A DNA stretch of 64,000 bases from Chromobotia macracanthus. Its lineage: Eukaryota > Chordata > Actinopteri > Cypriniformes > Botiidae. The position numbers and the translations under genes were made by a program. Under the pieces are notes generated by a model that did no database searches, was not told the origin of the DNA, and saw only the letters and a program-made list of their open reading frames with translations. Positions 34,201-47,032 of this stretch are shown one piece after another (within the stretch, counting starts at the first letter, position 1; each line of letters starts with the position of its first letter). The stretch spans positions 3,725,501 through 3,789,500 of the forward strand of contig JAZGTH010000066.1 of assembly GCA_036877525.1 (NCBI GenBank), given 5' to 3'.

Positions 34201-36944
34201 CCCCATTTAAGTGGACAGAACTTGGTCTTGTATGACTGAAATGGCTGCCCGGAGGCATTGCAAAGATGGCCACCAAGTCCCTGAGTACGGGACTTTGTCT
34301 GTACCTGGCAGGCTCTAAGGCTGATGGGAAGGGTGGAAGGCTTGTGCTCTGCTCTGTTGTCTGTTCAGGGTCTGGCTCATCTGGCATCAGGGGATCGGAG
34401 TCTGTGAGGCAGTCTAAAAGAGGAGGGGACTTGCGGTGCTCTGTGGGTAAACCGTTGACCATTTTCCCAAAGCTCTGTAACGATGGCCACCCTTCTTTAT
34501 TTGTGCTATTGGGTCTGGAATAAAATAACATTGTGGTTTAAGGCACAAACGTAAGTGCTTTTCGAAGAAAGACAGCACATTAATTATTAATAAAAATACT
34601 TTCACTGCTTATAAATCGGAATGTGATGATCTGACTGCGTGCAACATATGGGATTAATAAACACCTCTGGGTGGAGTTCGGTTTGCTCTTAGACTTCTCG
34701 CTGCATGTGGAGGTTTGTAAAAAGTTGGGGTTTGCTTTGTAAAGGTCTTGGAGTAGTTTTTGCTCATACTCTTGGTGTTTTCCAGCCTAACAATCGCGAA
34801 ACAGAACATAAATAATATCTCAAGTTATGACCCAAGTAATATTCTAATTATATTTACTTAATTTATAACACACTCATTTTGCTAATTCACTCGTTACATT
34901 TATGAGAAACGAATACGACAAAGTCAACAATATTAAGATAAATTGTAAAAACTTTGACTTAGTGGATCTGTGATCTCTGTACGCGTGCTCACCTGCATCT
35001 CGTCTTTAGTAAAACTAGCCGCTTCATCCCCCAGCTCATGTAAATACATGCAGTCCGGTTTAGGACACTGCATGCTTTTGAGAAAATAACTGCAGTACTT
35101 TGTTGTCCCTAAAGATGCCTTGAATCGAAAAACAGATGAAACTCTTCAATAACAAACAAATTATATCTCACAGAGGACGGAATAGATGTTTGTCAATAAA
35201 ATAATATATTTAAAGCGATGCATTTAAAAAATTTAATAGTTATTCAATGCCTCGTGCTTACCTTGAGTGTTCTGCCATCCACGATGACATTGTTTACACA
35301 CTGTATCGCCCGAAGAGCGTCTTCTGAACGGATGTAAGTGACGTAGGCACTGGCACTTGGACCCTGCAGTTAAAGGTGAGAGAAAGGTGGGGGTGGGCTT
35401 TTCCTGCAAAAGAATTGACTGTTTCCGAAAAGGTGTCCCAGATTATGTTTTCTTACCTGTGAACCTGCATACGATGTGCTGTTATTGATGACCACTTTAT
35501 GGATTTTGCCGAACTTTCCGAAATATTCGGGACGCTTTAGAACCTGAAGTCCACCAAAAATGTGTAAAAACATTATTTACCTTTCAAGAAAGCAAACTGC
35601 TGAACATTCAAACAATGCTTAAATAACGCTTATATACTGGGGTTTATAGTAAACAATATGCACAAAATGCACGCTATGAGGAATTATAAAAATTGGTTAA
35701 TCTCATCAAACAATCAAAACAGAAGACAGAAGAAATGTAAAACAGAAGAAATTTCCTTTTTCAGCAAAATTCAAATGACCTGAATCTCTCTATTTTTGTT
35801 CTGTTCTCATTTACCCCCTACAGAGAGCGAAAGCTCTCTCGCTAATATAATACTGATGATTCACGAGCAGTGATTTAAAATACATTTTATACAAGCATAT
35901 AAGCACCAGCATCAGTTCAAAGGGATCAGAATACAAACAGACTAAGTAGTCATGGTATAAAGATATAAGTGATAAGGGATAGTCTCTGATTTATACTTCA
36001 GAAGCTCTAATGCTGTCAGAGTTAAAGATCGATTTGTTGCTCAGAGAATCAGTTCAAACTGCCCATTTTAATGAATTAACTAAAGTCTGATTCAAATGTT
36101 CATTTGCATCACCTAATAAAATCGATGTCTGCATTTGTCACATATTACAATGTGTTTGTAGTTCTATTGTGTTATGGTGGTCATCATGGTGTTAATTGCA
36201 AGTTTATGATCCAAACAATCAGAATTAAATACTAAAACTATCAGTCATTATATACATGTAAAAATCGAAAACATATTGTCAATGTGTTGGGAGAAATCAC
36301 CTCGGCATCTGCGAGCCGTTGAGACAGTCCCACCACGAACACCAGGTTCCTCTGCACCACACGGACACTGGCAAGGTGTTTACGGTTTTCCGTCACCTTC
36401 TGTTTCTTCTCGTTCTGCTTCTGCTTTTTCTCATTCTTTATTCTCTGGATTTCCTCTTGTGACAGAGGCTTGTATACGGCCGGGTCCTCCGGGTAAGGCT
36501 ATAGAACACACAGAGCCAGTTACCTCACTTGAACCCGTTACCAGAGCGATACCTAACTAGGCTTGAGGAGGCGTGGCTTTGGAGAGCTCTCTGAAGGGAG
36601 GGCAGGATGTTATGCTTTCAAAGCTAGCTTGTTATTGCTAGCCTTTCTGAAATTGCTTAGCCTACCTTTATGATAACTACACACGGAGTGACGATTAACA
36701 ACAAAGTGCTATGCAACACATCAATCATCAGCAACTTCTGTATGGTTTCCAAACCATCTCAGCTTCTTACCTTTCTGCACGCAGGGCAGAGGCCGTTCTC
36801 GTCTGTACGGATCCGGTGCCAGCAGAACCTGCAGATCTGGTAGCCACAGGTGCAAGGAAAGAAGTTGACATCATCTATCTCCAGCGGTTCCATGCACAGA
36901 GGACACTCCATGGAATCCTCTTTCAGTTCTGGACTGCGGGACAT
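31279..36944 (-). CDS. cnot4: CCR4-NOT subunit 4, RING E3 ubiquitin ligase, 12 coding exons
   Basis: Coding exons on the minus strand, 5' to 3': 36944-36771, 36498-36301, 35543-35457, 35363-35262, 35118-34993, 34786-34665, 34514-34305, 33754-33697, 33598-33343, 32748-32323, 31916-31683, 31598-31279. All joins keep frame, giving 771 codons (770 aa). Domains: C4C4 RING (about 14-57, CPLCMEPLE to CPACRK), a basic coiled region in exon 2, an RRM (about 108-190, KNLVFVVGLSQRL-type start in exon 2, IHKVVINNSTSYAGSQ in exon 3), a CCCH finger in exon 5 (CSYFLK-MQCPKPDCMYLHE), then a long disordered tail ending in LQSAGIDRH, like the long vertebrate isoform. CNOT4 ubiquitylates targets in mRNA decay and ribosome quality control. 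Exon 7 (34514-34305) is a 210-nt insert relative to the human protein I recall. Confidence 0.94.
33870..33925 (-). mobile_element. SINE tail fragment in cnot4 intron
   Basis: ATTTAGGCATTTAGCAGACA followed by CTTTTATCCAAAGTGACTTA is the reverse complement of the common fish SINE 3' tail also seen at 20595-20635. Confidence 0.6.
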
Positions 36945-38524
36945 CCTACTGCACAGCGGGTTCAAGAGAGTCTATGGTGGGTCGTCCGAGGGGCTGATGG
37001 ACAGTCAAAAGGAGAGACTGTGAGATTCCTTATCCAAGCCCAGAGTTGTAGCATGTGACAGCCCAAACGACCACAATACTTGTGGGTAACAAACACGGGT
37101 TCGAACGAATTAAATGCATCAACAAAAGCATTGCGCAGTAACTTATTACAATACAACAATAATGTATTTTCAAATTACACAGTCTGCTCAGAACCAACTG
37201 AATCACTACGACAAATAAAATGTGATAAGCTGTCATAACTGTGTGAAATATAGCACAGCAAACGATTACACAAGCACAAAGCCCACAAAGATCTTTGGTC
37301 CCACAAAGTGCCAACAGTGAGTTTTATAACCTTTCTATGAGCATGCTGATGTATTGGGTTTACAAACAAAGAGCATCACATACATGGAAATGGCTTCATA
37401 CAGTAGTACTGTATATCCATACACAGCAAATAACATCTGTTCATAAGTTTAATGATGGGAAAAAATGCATTTTAAACACCATGTAATTGTCATTTTTGTC
37501 CAACACTGGCATTCATATCACAACAACAGAAAATGTTAAAGGACGCAGCTGCTATTTAACGTTGGAAATATATATATATATATATAATCACAAAACGTAA
37601 ATTAAAAGAAATACGTGTGATTTTTCCCCAGACAGTATATGGGAAACCTTTACACTCCCATTTCTCACATCTGCCCAGATTCACAACACCTTAAACACAA
37701 AATCTGGCGCTACAAAGCTAATGTTCAGATACAAAGACGTCGGCAGAGTCCGAGTCTCATTTAAAACGACATAAAATGACATAAACAGCCCATTAAAGCG
37801 CTGTTTCACCAACAACATTTGCACGGATCTTCATTAAAAGCCCGTTTTTTGACACGTTTACAACCTTTCTGTCCAGCGGCCGGTCAGATGCGCTGGACGC
37901 CGGTCAGTTTCCTTCACAGCTGGGATGGACTTGATGAACTGACGTGCCTAAAAACACTATTTAAACCAACACACAACCTATAACACACAACTTTAAGATC
38001 TCAACTCACTCCAGATGATTATACGAGATAGATCGGCAGTTTCCCCTCACATATTTGCTTGCGAGTCTGTGTTATGTGAACGCTTCTCTATTGCGGCCTA
38101 CACGCAGCTGAAGCCTGCGACTCTCCTACTAATCGCGCCGGCGAGCAGAGGAGCGACCGCCGCCTGCCCATCTTGGACTTCACCCTTCACTCAACACTAA
38201 GCTTTGGTACGCTAACCATGGGTCGGGTCTGGTTCAAAACACTTACGCAGACCCAATACGGCTTAGGTAATGATACACAGATGCACTGACAGGCATTAAA
38301 TCGGTTGTTTAGTAGGGTACTCACTTTAACTAGCTGGTCCTGTATTGCAGGGACTTCACTCCAAATAGTCACCTAGTTTAGGCGGGGGGTTCTGCCTTAA
38401 ACCTGGTCAGATTAACCTATCTGATGGTTTAAAATGAGCACTCTTCCACAGAACAGATGTTAAATAGTGATGAGATTGTTTTTCTACTCAGTTTTTACTG
38501 TTAATTAAGGCAGCAGATTCTTAC

Positions 38525-38680
38525 CACCATCTTATATTGAAATGAAGAGGGAATACAGTAGCCTGTCGCCTCTCACTGAGTTTGCGCAAAGCCGCGGGGC
38601 GCGTTGCATTGTGGGAGACGGAGTTTATTTCGCCGTCACACTTTTCCCGTGCCATCAGCCTTGACTCCACAAGGGGCGAT
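38525..38680 (-). promoter_or_regulatory. cnot4: Probable cnot4 promoter and first non-coding exon
   Basis: A small CpG-rich patch (GCGCAAAGCCGCGGGGCGCG, 38583-38602) with GCATTGTGGGAGACG lies 1.6 kb upstream of the first coding exon. On the minus strand it leads into CAATATAAGATGGTG|gtaag, a good donor after 38525, which can join the acceptor just before the coding ATG at 36944. TATA-less CpG promoters suit a housekeeping gene. The start site itself is not seen. Confidence 0.45.
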
Positions 38681-38990
38681 AAAACTACGGATCGGACATG
38701 TATTGTTTATTTAAAGTCCTTTAATTTAAGACACATTTAACATTGATGTTTCATGATTTAATGTATGATATACAAATCACGAGATATCTTTAAAAATGTA
38801 ATAGGCAAAAACATTCACTTTTTTCAACATCATCATTTTATGTAAATATATAAGTAGTTTCATGTACAGGATTCATAAGTGTAAATATTGGGCCCCTGTT
38901 TAATCACTGCAAAAGTGACTGCTTGGAAAGGACTTGCATTCGTTGACATTTTAAACATCCACGATGAGGCCCAAATACAGCGTAAATCCT

Positions 38991-38996
38991 TTTATT
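38991..38996 (-). terminator. Candidate polyadenylation signal of the pseudouridine gene
   Basis: TTTATT on +, AATAAA on the minus strand, about 425 bp after the stop at 39420. It lies only about 0.3 kb from the inferred cnot4 promoter on the same strand. Confidence 0.35.
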
Positions 38997-39847
38997 TGAC
39001 ATTATTAAAGATACAAAACTCACAGTTAATTAAAAATGTTTTCATTGGCCTCACACCAGAGGAGGTATAGAAAATGTGAAGAATGTTACAATATGTAAAC
39101 CTTAGATCTAAAAAAACAGAAATGTCTTTTTAAAGATACGAGGTAGCATTTACGGGTGCTCTGAGTCTTTGCTTCTACTAAGATCAGTGTGAGAGCATTA
39201 GAAATTTAGACCAATTGATTTATATACAAACTCAATATACAATTTCAAGTAATTAAAAACACACAAGACCTGCATACAGAGCTTCTCTTGTAATGCACAT
39301 ATATTTGAGTCTGACTCGCAAACACAAAGTGTATCTGTTCCCCAAGCACAAATATACTTATCTGTACTCTGTGACTAAAGGCAGAAGCTGACATTTTTTA
39401 TCACAAGAGGAACTCAGTCCTACATCCACATGCATGTACGCTTGGACCACAGATGAGTGTGTGACCTTTCTGGATGGATGGAGTCTACTGTTAAAGCTGG
39501 ATCTATTGGGTGAGGACTCAGCAAAGACATGCGGGCAGCAAGGAGACCCATACGCACACAGCTGTCTGTGTTTCTTCCTTGGAGAATCCCAACCATCATT
39601 GCTCCTGCAAAACTAATTGAAAGACAGATTTGTGGAGTAGACCTAAGGACATGTTGGTATCTTATGTTGTAAAATCCTTACTGTGTAAACATACCTGTCA
39701 CCAGCTCCAGACACATTTACGGTCTCTTCTGAACTTACTGCTAGCGCAGGATAATGGACGGCACACAACCGTCCCTTCTGTTACCAAAAAAACACCTACA
39801 TTAGTGTATGTTACATCATACAGTACAGAGATCTGAGTGTAAGGTAA

Positions 39848-39970
39848 CTTAAAGGGACAGTTTACTCTAAAATCTGGTCACCCTCACATCATTCCAAACC
39901 TATATGATTTGTTGAAAATAACTGTTTATTTCGAAAGACATGAGAATGTGTAGATGTGAAAGATTTTTCC
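39848..39970. mobile_element. Fragment of a teleost dispersed repeat (AAAGGGACAGTT family)
   Basis: Starts AAAGGGACAGTTTACTCTAA and continues with TCACCCTCACATCATTCCAA, words typical of an abundant cypriniform non-autonomous DNA element. A longer copy is in the third troponin I gene (60048-60312). This one is truncated and lies in the intron between exons 17 and 16 of the pseudouridine gene. Confidence 0.6.
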
Positions 39971-42489
39971 CATTTGGAAAGTTTTAGGTTTCTTTTTAAA
40001 GTTTTAATCTGTTAACTTTTGCCTCTCTACCGCCATCTCTGTTTGAACCATAAACTTGTAGGATACATGGATGACAAGTTTAAATTCTAAACAACTGCTG
40101 TAAGGACAAACTACAAATGCCGTACCATCTACAGTACCCAGACATGTGATATAGCTGGACCTCCTTCCTTCTGTTTACAGATGAACACTTCCAGCTAAAT
40201 GCGGCCCGACTGCTCAAATTATAAATCATTATTATAAACTTACTGTTGTGAATCAGGATAAGCTTGTGAGATCATGCTGAACACTGATCTGTTACAGTCT
40301 TGCTTTGTGAGTGACTATCTTTTAGCTCAATAACTTTTTTGTGCATTTTTAAAATCAAGCAAAGCCTTTATTAACTCAAAAGGCCTTAAGCCATTATTGT
40401 ATTCTTTCAAAGAACATATTTAAAATTCTAAGTCGCTCATACCCGTTTTTGCTTCGGTGGTTGCAAATTTACAGTCCCTGCCTGGTGTTCTCCACATACT
40501 ACCACTCCCAGCGACCCCAGAGTGACCACCACACAGTGTAGGTGGTCCAGCAGAGGGCGCGAGAGAGCAGGCACACAGCTCAGGACGTCCTCAAGAGATC
40601 TGGGCAGCTCTAAAACAAAATAATACTTGAGATCTATGTCATTAATGTATGATTATAGTCACTGGCGCACAAGACCACAGGGTTACATGACAAACCGCAG
40701 TACCTCTAGGGGTGGGTAAACCAAGAGTCTGATTCATGGTGCAGAGCTCAGCCAGGTTGGGGGAAGTGTACGAAAGGGACTTCCAGCTGTCAGACTGGAA
40801 AGGTTTAGAGGCCTTATCAGCATCCGTGGGTTCAAACCATACTGCAGCGAAAACAAGATAACAACTGACTTAAAGACATTAACATTTACCCACTGACAAA
40901 CATTTACATGAACACAAAGCATACAGCTGAGCTTTACCCGGGACTGAATGTTTCTTGGCGACGCCACAGACATAATCGATGGTAGAAACAGGAATGTTAC
41001 CATCAAGAACTACAAGGGATGCTACAGCAAGCTGATCCTCAAACTGAGAAACCTGAGAAATATATATATAAATTAAATACAAAAACTGATTCATGCTGAT
41101 TCAGATGTACTGATTTGAATTATTAGAATAAATTTAGATATACATACATACTGCTCTTGTATTTGCTGATGGATGTCCATGTCACCCACTCCCAGACTCA
41201 GCTCTCCTGACTCGGTTATGACAGCGCAATACGTCGCAGTCTTATGATCCTGCAATCTGGCAACCGCACTCTTATCCTGATGATAATAAAGCAGAAAGCT
41301 GTATATACAATTTATTTTTCACATACTAATACTGTCCTAATTATCCAGCGAGTATAAGTTGTGGTTGAAAATTAGAAAATAATAATTAGGAACAAAAGTG
41401 GCCAACCAAAAAATACAAACTCACCATGTGTTTACAATAGTTTAACACAGCACCACTGTGAGAGTCCTGTCCAATGGCAGAGATGAAGAGAGGCTTGTGT
41501 CCCAAACGACTCAAACAGTCTACATGGAATACAAGGGAAAGTCAGATACAGATGAACTGTACACATCCTAAAAGATCAGAATTAAATATTTTGTCACTTA
41601 TTACAGTATGAAATAACATGTTACATACCAGCAATATTTCTGCCCACTCCTCCAAATGACTGGCACACGCTTCCTGGATTCGTCTGACCAAACTGTATGA
41701 AACATAAATAATACTCTCACAACGACTGAATATACGTGCAAACTGTATAATTAAGTAATTTAAGCTCCAGTAATTAATAATTACCAGCAGTTTCCTTGTT
41801 GTCCCTTTTGCAATTATATCCACGTTTATTCCACCAATAACTATCTGTGAGGAATAAAATCTATTTATTTTCCATTCCATTGTCTTAACACGCATTTTAT
41901 GAACAACATGAGGCTTTTCTCATCCATGAAATAATTTACTGTATATTTACTGTATAATTTATGCACCACTTACAGTTTGGGAATCCATTCTTTGACCCTT
42001 CGACTTCTGGCTCTTAGTCTTGCCTTTAAAGCTGTTTTTTTCCCTGTGTTTAGAAAGTGCACATGCTATCCGACTGCCGACTTCGGCATTGTTACGGATG
42101 AGCGCAATATCTAAGAGTGAATGAACTTCAGGAAAACACACCAAAACAATGCAAATTCAGTCATATGACAGCACAACAAGCACCAGTGATTCATCATCTC
42201 ATGACACACGGAAGCACAAATGAGCAAGTTAATATTCTGTTTTATGGCTATAAATACAAACGGTTGTATTTATGTCTTACAGTAGGTGGATACTAGCTTG
42301 CAAGGACGTCCCCTCAGTCAGTTCATTGACACGCTGAAGAATAAAAGGTGTGACGTCTCTTCCTGTGACTCCCCGTGAGCTGTGGGTATACAGAAGAAAT
42401 ATTGTTTTAATTGATTACAAATATTAAGTGTGAGGGCAAACATTTTTTCTATGGTATGCACCAGCTGCTGGTAAGTATTTGACTTCAAC

Positions 42490-42796
42490 CCAGCTAACAA
42501 TTTTAGGTTGTAAGAACATTTCCCTAACATTTCCGTTAAGTAACAAAAATGTTAATAATTTTATTCTGAATGTTCTAAGAAAGTTCAAAAGGCCCATTTT
42601 TTAGACATTGTATTAACATTATTGCCTGGTTATATTGCTTGGTTAAAAGAACAGCGTTTTTGGTATAATATATATATATATATATATATAAAACGTTAAA
42701 AAAGTTCTACCAACATTACTGCAAAAATGTTTTGATAACTGCGAGAACGTTTGTGTTTCTAAGATCCAACATTCTAAGATCGCTCCCTGTTAGCTG
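42490..42796. mobile_element. CAGCTAAC MITE family copy in pseudouridine gene intron 7
   Basis: Runs from CCAGCTAACAATTTTAGGTT to CTCCCTGTTAGCTG, so the ends are inverted repeats. The interior has recurring AAGTAACAAAAATGTTA, TTAACATTATTGC-TGGTTA and AACGTT words and a TA run. It is the best preserved of at least nine copies in the window. Confidence 0.8.
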
Positions 42797-44048
42797 AAAA
42801 CAAACTGATAAGACAACTGATCTGAAATAAGCTTTTCCTTCGTTTACATGAGTACATGCAAGCCAAACTAATCCAAGTTTTTCTGTACCTGGCCTCAGAA
42901 AGAGCTGTTTGTATGGCATCTTCTATCTGCTGTCCTGTGGCTGCATGTTTCTCAGGGATGGGAACAGCCAATAGAATGCCGCTCCGTAATCCCAGAGAGA
43001 ACGTGCTTGCTTCATGGGAAAGAAAGGGTTAGAGTTCTTAAGGACTGACTGAGTATTGGGATTTAACATTAGAGAAACATTATCTACAGTCTTTGTTTCA
43101 ATCAGCTCTTTCAATTAGAATTGCTAAAGAAATCAGTAGATGTGTAATATTGACGTTTCTCTCAGTGCAGCGTCAGTAAAAGCCTAAATGCTTAAACTTG
43201 CCAATAAGATCAGCTGCTTCTTCAGCACTGGAGACACAATAAGGAGAAGTAAATCCACTTTGCCGGGAGAAGAAAGCCGGGAAGCTCTTTGAATCTCCAT
43301 ACGTGGCCACACACACACCCTGAGTTTCCTGTAAATAATGGAATTGATCTCTGAGTTAGAACTTTAATGAAGTCAGCACAAAATTAGAACTGACCCTATT
43401 TACTTTACGCACATACAGTACTCATTATTGTGTTACTCCAAAGACAAATTTTTTTTGCAATAATTCATCGAAATTCTACAACTACAAACTGACCAAAAGC
43501 CCACCTGGATACATATGCCCACTTTTTACAGCCCGGGCAATTCTGCTAAATAAAATCGAGTGATGTTGTACATACCTGAGCAGTTTGACAGCTCTTAATC
43601 TCAGTGTTTTTTGTGTTTCTATGTACAATTCACAATGAGCGACTTACCAAGAACTCAAGAGTGCGACCAATATCCAGGATGGATTTCACTCCAGCAGATA
43701 CAACAGCAATAGGAGTTCGACCCAGTTCGGTGAGGTCAGCACTTATATCCAGTGCTATAGCACACATAATGTATTGGTCACTCTATATATGACATTGTAT
43801 TGTATTGACAACGTTTATGCATGTGATATTGCTTTAATCAATCTTTAATATAATGTGCATATTAAACACACAAATAAGGTAATAGTTTTAAATAAACTTG
43901 CAGTTCTGTCCATCTCTGTGAACTCCTCCAATGCCTCCTGTTACAAAGACACGGATCCCAGCCGAGCTGCAATCATCGTCCCAGAGACAGTGGTGCCACC
44001 ACACAGACCCTGCAGTATCACAAACACTACATTACATGAATCTATATA

Positions 44049-44898
44049 GAGCTATATACAGAGATACTTATCTAGATACATCCATAAACAGAAATACACA
44101 TCTTGATGCATCTATATACAGAGATACACATCTAGATACATCTAGATACAGAGATACACATCTAGATACTTATCTAGATACATCTAGATACAGAGATACA
44201 CAACTAGATACTTATCCAGATACATCTATATACAGAGATACACATCTAGATACATCTAAATACAGAGATACACAACTAGATACTTATCCAGATACATCTA
44301 TATACAGCGATACACATCTAGATACTTATCCAGATACATCTACATACGGAGATACACATCTAGATACTTATCCAGATACATCTATATACAGAGATACACA
44401 TCTAGATACTTATCCAGATACATCTATATACAGAGATACACATCTAGATACTTATCCAGATACATCTACATACGGAGATACACATCTAGATACTTATCCA
44501 GATACATCTATATACAGCGATACACATCTAGATACTTATCCAGATACATCTATATACAGAGATACACATCTAGATACATCTACATACGGAGATACACATC
44601 TAGATACTTATCCAGATACATCTACATACGGAGATACACATCTAGATACTTATCCAGATACATCTATATACAGAGATACACATCTAGATACTTATCCAGA
44701 TACATCTACATACGGAGATACACATCTAGATACTTATCCAGATACATCTACATACGGAGATACACATCTAGATACTTATCCAGATACATCTACATATAGA
44801 GATACACATCTAGATACTTATCCAGATACATCTATATACAGCGATACACATCTAGATACTTATCCAGATACATCTATATACAGCGATACACATCTAGA
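44049..44898. repeat. 42-bp minisatellite in intron 3 of the pseudouridine gene
   Basis: The unit is GATACACATCTAGATACTTA + TCCAGATACATCTATATACA + GA (42 bp), with shorter units lacking the ACTTATCCAGATAC part. About 20 copies fill most of the intron between exons 4 and 3. An open frame across it on + (DTYPDTSIYRDTHL-like) is an artefact of a period divisible by 3. Confidence 0.93.
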
Positions 44899-46788
44899 AA
44901 TACACACTATTCATGAAAAAGAAGCCCAGACCTTGCTGATGACATAGGGCAGGTCTCGTCGGGACACTTTCAGTGCAGTTTTACTCTGGGCCAAAAAGTC
45001 CAGCTCATCCGAGGAAAGACCCACGTGAATCCTTCCCTCCAGAATCCCAACGGTTGCTGGGATCGCACCCTCAACTCTTACAACAGCCTCCACTTCTCTA
45101 GCTGTGCTGAAAGAGAGCAATGCCGCTGAAAGAGCCATCCTGGATTCTTTGATGATTTTCAATGAGTCAAGACAGCCCTTGCAAACCTCACAAGGAGGAA
45201 AATAATGACAGGATTTATCACACTATATTACCTGAGGTTGTGAGGGTAAGGCATGCCATGGGTAATAATAGTGCTTTCAAGAGCCACAACAGGCCTGAGA
45301 TCAGCCAGGCCCTCTTTCACAGCAGGATGGATGGTCAACACGCTTTCTATAAGGGGAAATGGAATAGTTTGCACAAATAATACTGTATTGCAAATGCATT
45401 TTCAGCTTCTTGTATCTAAATGCACTGCATTATGTTTAATAGGTTATTGTGTGAATTGTGATTCATTTTCAGTGAATAGAGAAAACGTCTGTAAATAAAC
45501 AGCTCAATAATGTAGTGTAAACTATGCAATACATTCTGGCATGAAATATTAAATGCTAAAAATGCTTAAAAGTTTGTGTTGCTTTACCATTTCTGCCGCA
45601 GGCAGTCGTAACAAAACGCTTGAGAAACGCAGAGTATCTCCACAACATCTTCAAAAAGAGCAAAATCTTCAGAAAGAGCAAAACTCAGTGATTTACAAAC
45701 AAAATCCTGCACCATCAAACACACAGTCCGGCTTATTCTGGCAAGTTTCCATGAGAGGCAGGCAGAGATTTGTCATGCTCTACTTGCTTAAGACAAGAGA
45801 TCCAGCTTTAAGTAAAGTTATAAATCATTTAAATCAAAGTTTCAATCATGCAAATGCAAAACCAATAGCTACTCAAGTAAACATTTCAATGCTGTCTGCA
45901 ACTGTTTGCTAGAAAACAATGGATTGAACTTTGATCCTGTTGGGTCTGTTGGTACAATGGTCAAGAAACTCATCAATTGCCTTTAAAAAGTCATCAAAAG
46001 TCGAGATTTTGACCCAAATCCTGCAGCATTTACAAGATGCATTTGATTTTTATGTGCACTTTGCAGACGCATTTTTCTTATTTAACACTAAATGTACAAA
46101 TGAAGTATATTTACACAAGACAGTCGTGTTAATTATTAACGGAGATTCATACAGATGCATAGATGCAGATTTCACCAGTTGTTTGGTTTATTAAAAGTCA
46201 TGTTTTAACTTTCAAAATGCATATTGCACGACTAATGCAAGTAGTTCAAATACTTACGTAGTTAAAAATGGAAGAAGTGACTTACAAGTACATGCAAAAG
46301 ACTTACAAGTACATATAAATAATTAGGAAAAGGTTACAGATGGAAAACCTTTAGAAATTACTAGGAAACTAATAACTTACGAGTAAACTAAAAAAGATAC
46401 GTAGAACGTATAGTTGTATTTAAAATCTCTATGTGACCACTAGAGGGCGGTGTCGGTAAATCATTAACTTGCAAGAAATGACTTTTTATACAAAATTGGT
46501 ATTTGTAACACCATTCAGACATCCTTTTAAAGACATTTTTTTATTGCACAAACCACCTGTTGAGTATAGAAGAGATAGAAGAGTACAGAAAAAGCTTGCA
46601 AAAGTACAATGACTGTATCTGTTGATGTTGATAACTACTGCTGCATGCCAGCCGTCAGTGGAGGATTTGAAAAGCCCTTTGCAAAATCCTTCTCTCCTTT
46701 GTCACACAGTTAAAACTTAATCTAAATTTACAATCTACATTACATTTGTCACACAACGATCACAGCGTACCCAGCTGTGATCGACCAA

Positions 46789-47032
46789 ACAGGGAACGTT
46801 CTCAGAATGTTGGCTAACATTTTCCCTCAAGAAAGTTCTTGCAGTAACATTAGTAGTACATTACTGCTGTTTGTTTTTTACATTTCATAACATATCTATA
46901 TCAAAAACATTATTCTTAAGCAGTTGGTGGAACTGGACTGAACTATTTTATTCTAAAATAACATTTTAACGTTTTTGTTACTTAATGGAAATGTTAGGGA
47001 ACGTTCCTACAACCTAGAATTGTTAGCTGGGT
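46789..47032. mobile_element. CAGCTAAC MITE family copy (inverted)
   Basis: Begins CAGGGAACGTTCTCAGAATG and ends AACCTAGAATTGTTAGCTGG, the reverse orientation of the copy at 42490. Confidence 0.8.

Larger units (their letters stand above)
39420..45648 (-). pseudogene. Fused pseudouridine-5'-phosphate glycosidase / pseudouridine kinase, frameshifted in exon 4
   Basis: Coding exons on the minus strand: 45648-45588, 45346-45232, 45139-44932, 44009-43902, 43754-43648, 43328-43202, 43009-42889, 42379-42294, 42110-41974, 41844-41785, 41692-41629, 41519-41425, 41276-41148, 41052-40938, 40841-40704, 40609-40443, 39777-39695, 39612-39420. Exons 1-9 encode a PsuG-type glycosidase (ALESTIITHGMPYPHN, KVSRRDLP, GGTTVSGTM, VTGGIGGVHRD, LDISADL, SAGVKSILDIG, IRNNAEVGSRIA), exons 10-18 a PfkB kinase (IVIGGINVD, GGVGRNIA, NVSGAGDSFAGAM). 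It would phosphorylate pseudouridine and split the product to uracil and ribose 5-phosphate. The basic N-terminus MLWRYSAFLKRFVTTACGRN looks mitochondrial. Exon 4 is 108 nt where its phases need 1 more (mod 3), leading to TAA at 43943-43941. Everything else is intact, so an assembly error is as likely as a true loss. Similar fused genes are known in fish; mammals lack the pathway. Confidence 0.85.

Noticed and set aside
43931..44947. 338-codon open frame with DTYPDTSIYRDTHL repeats
   Set aside because: It is antisense to a gene and made of an intronic 42-bp tandem repeat.
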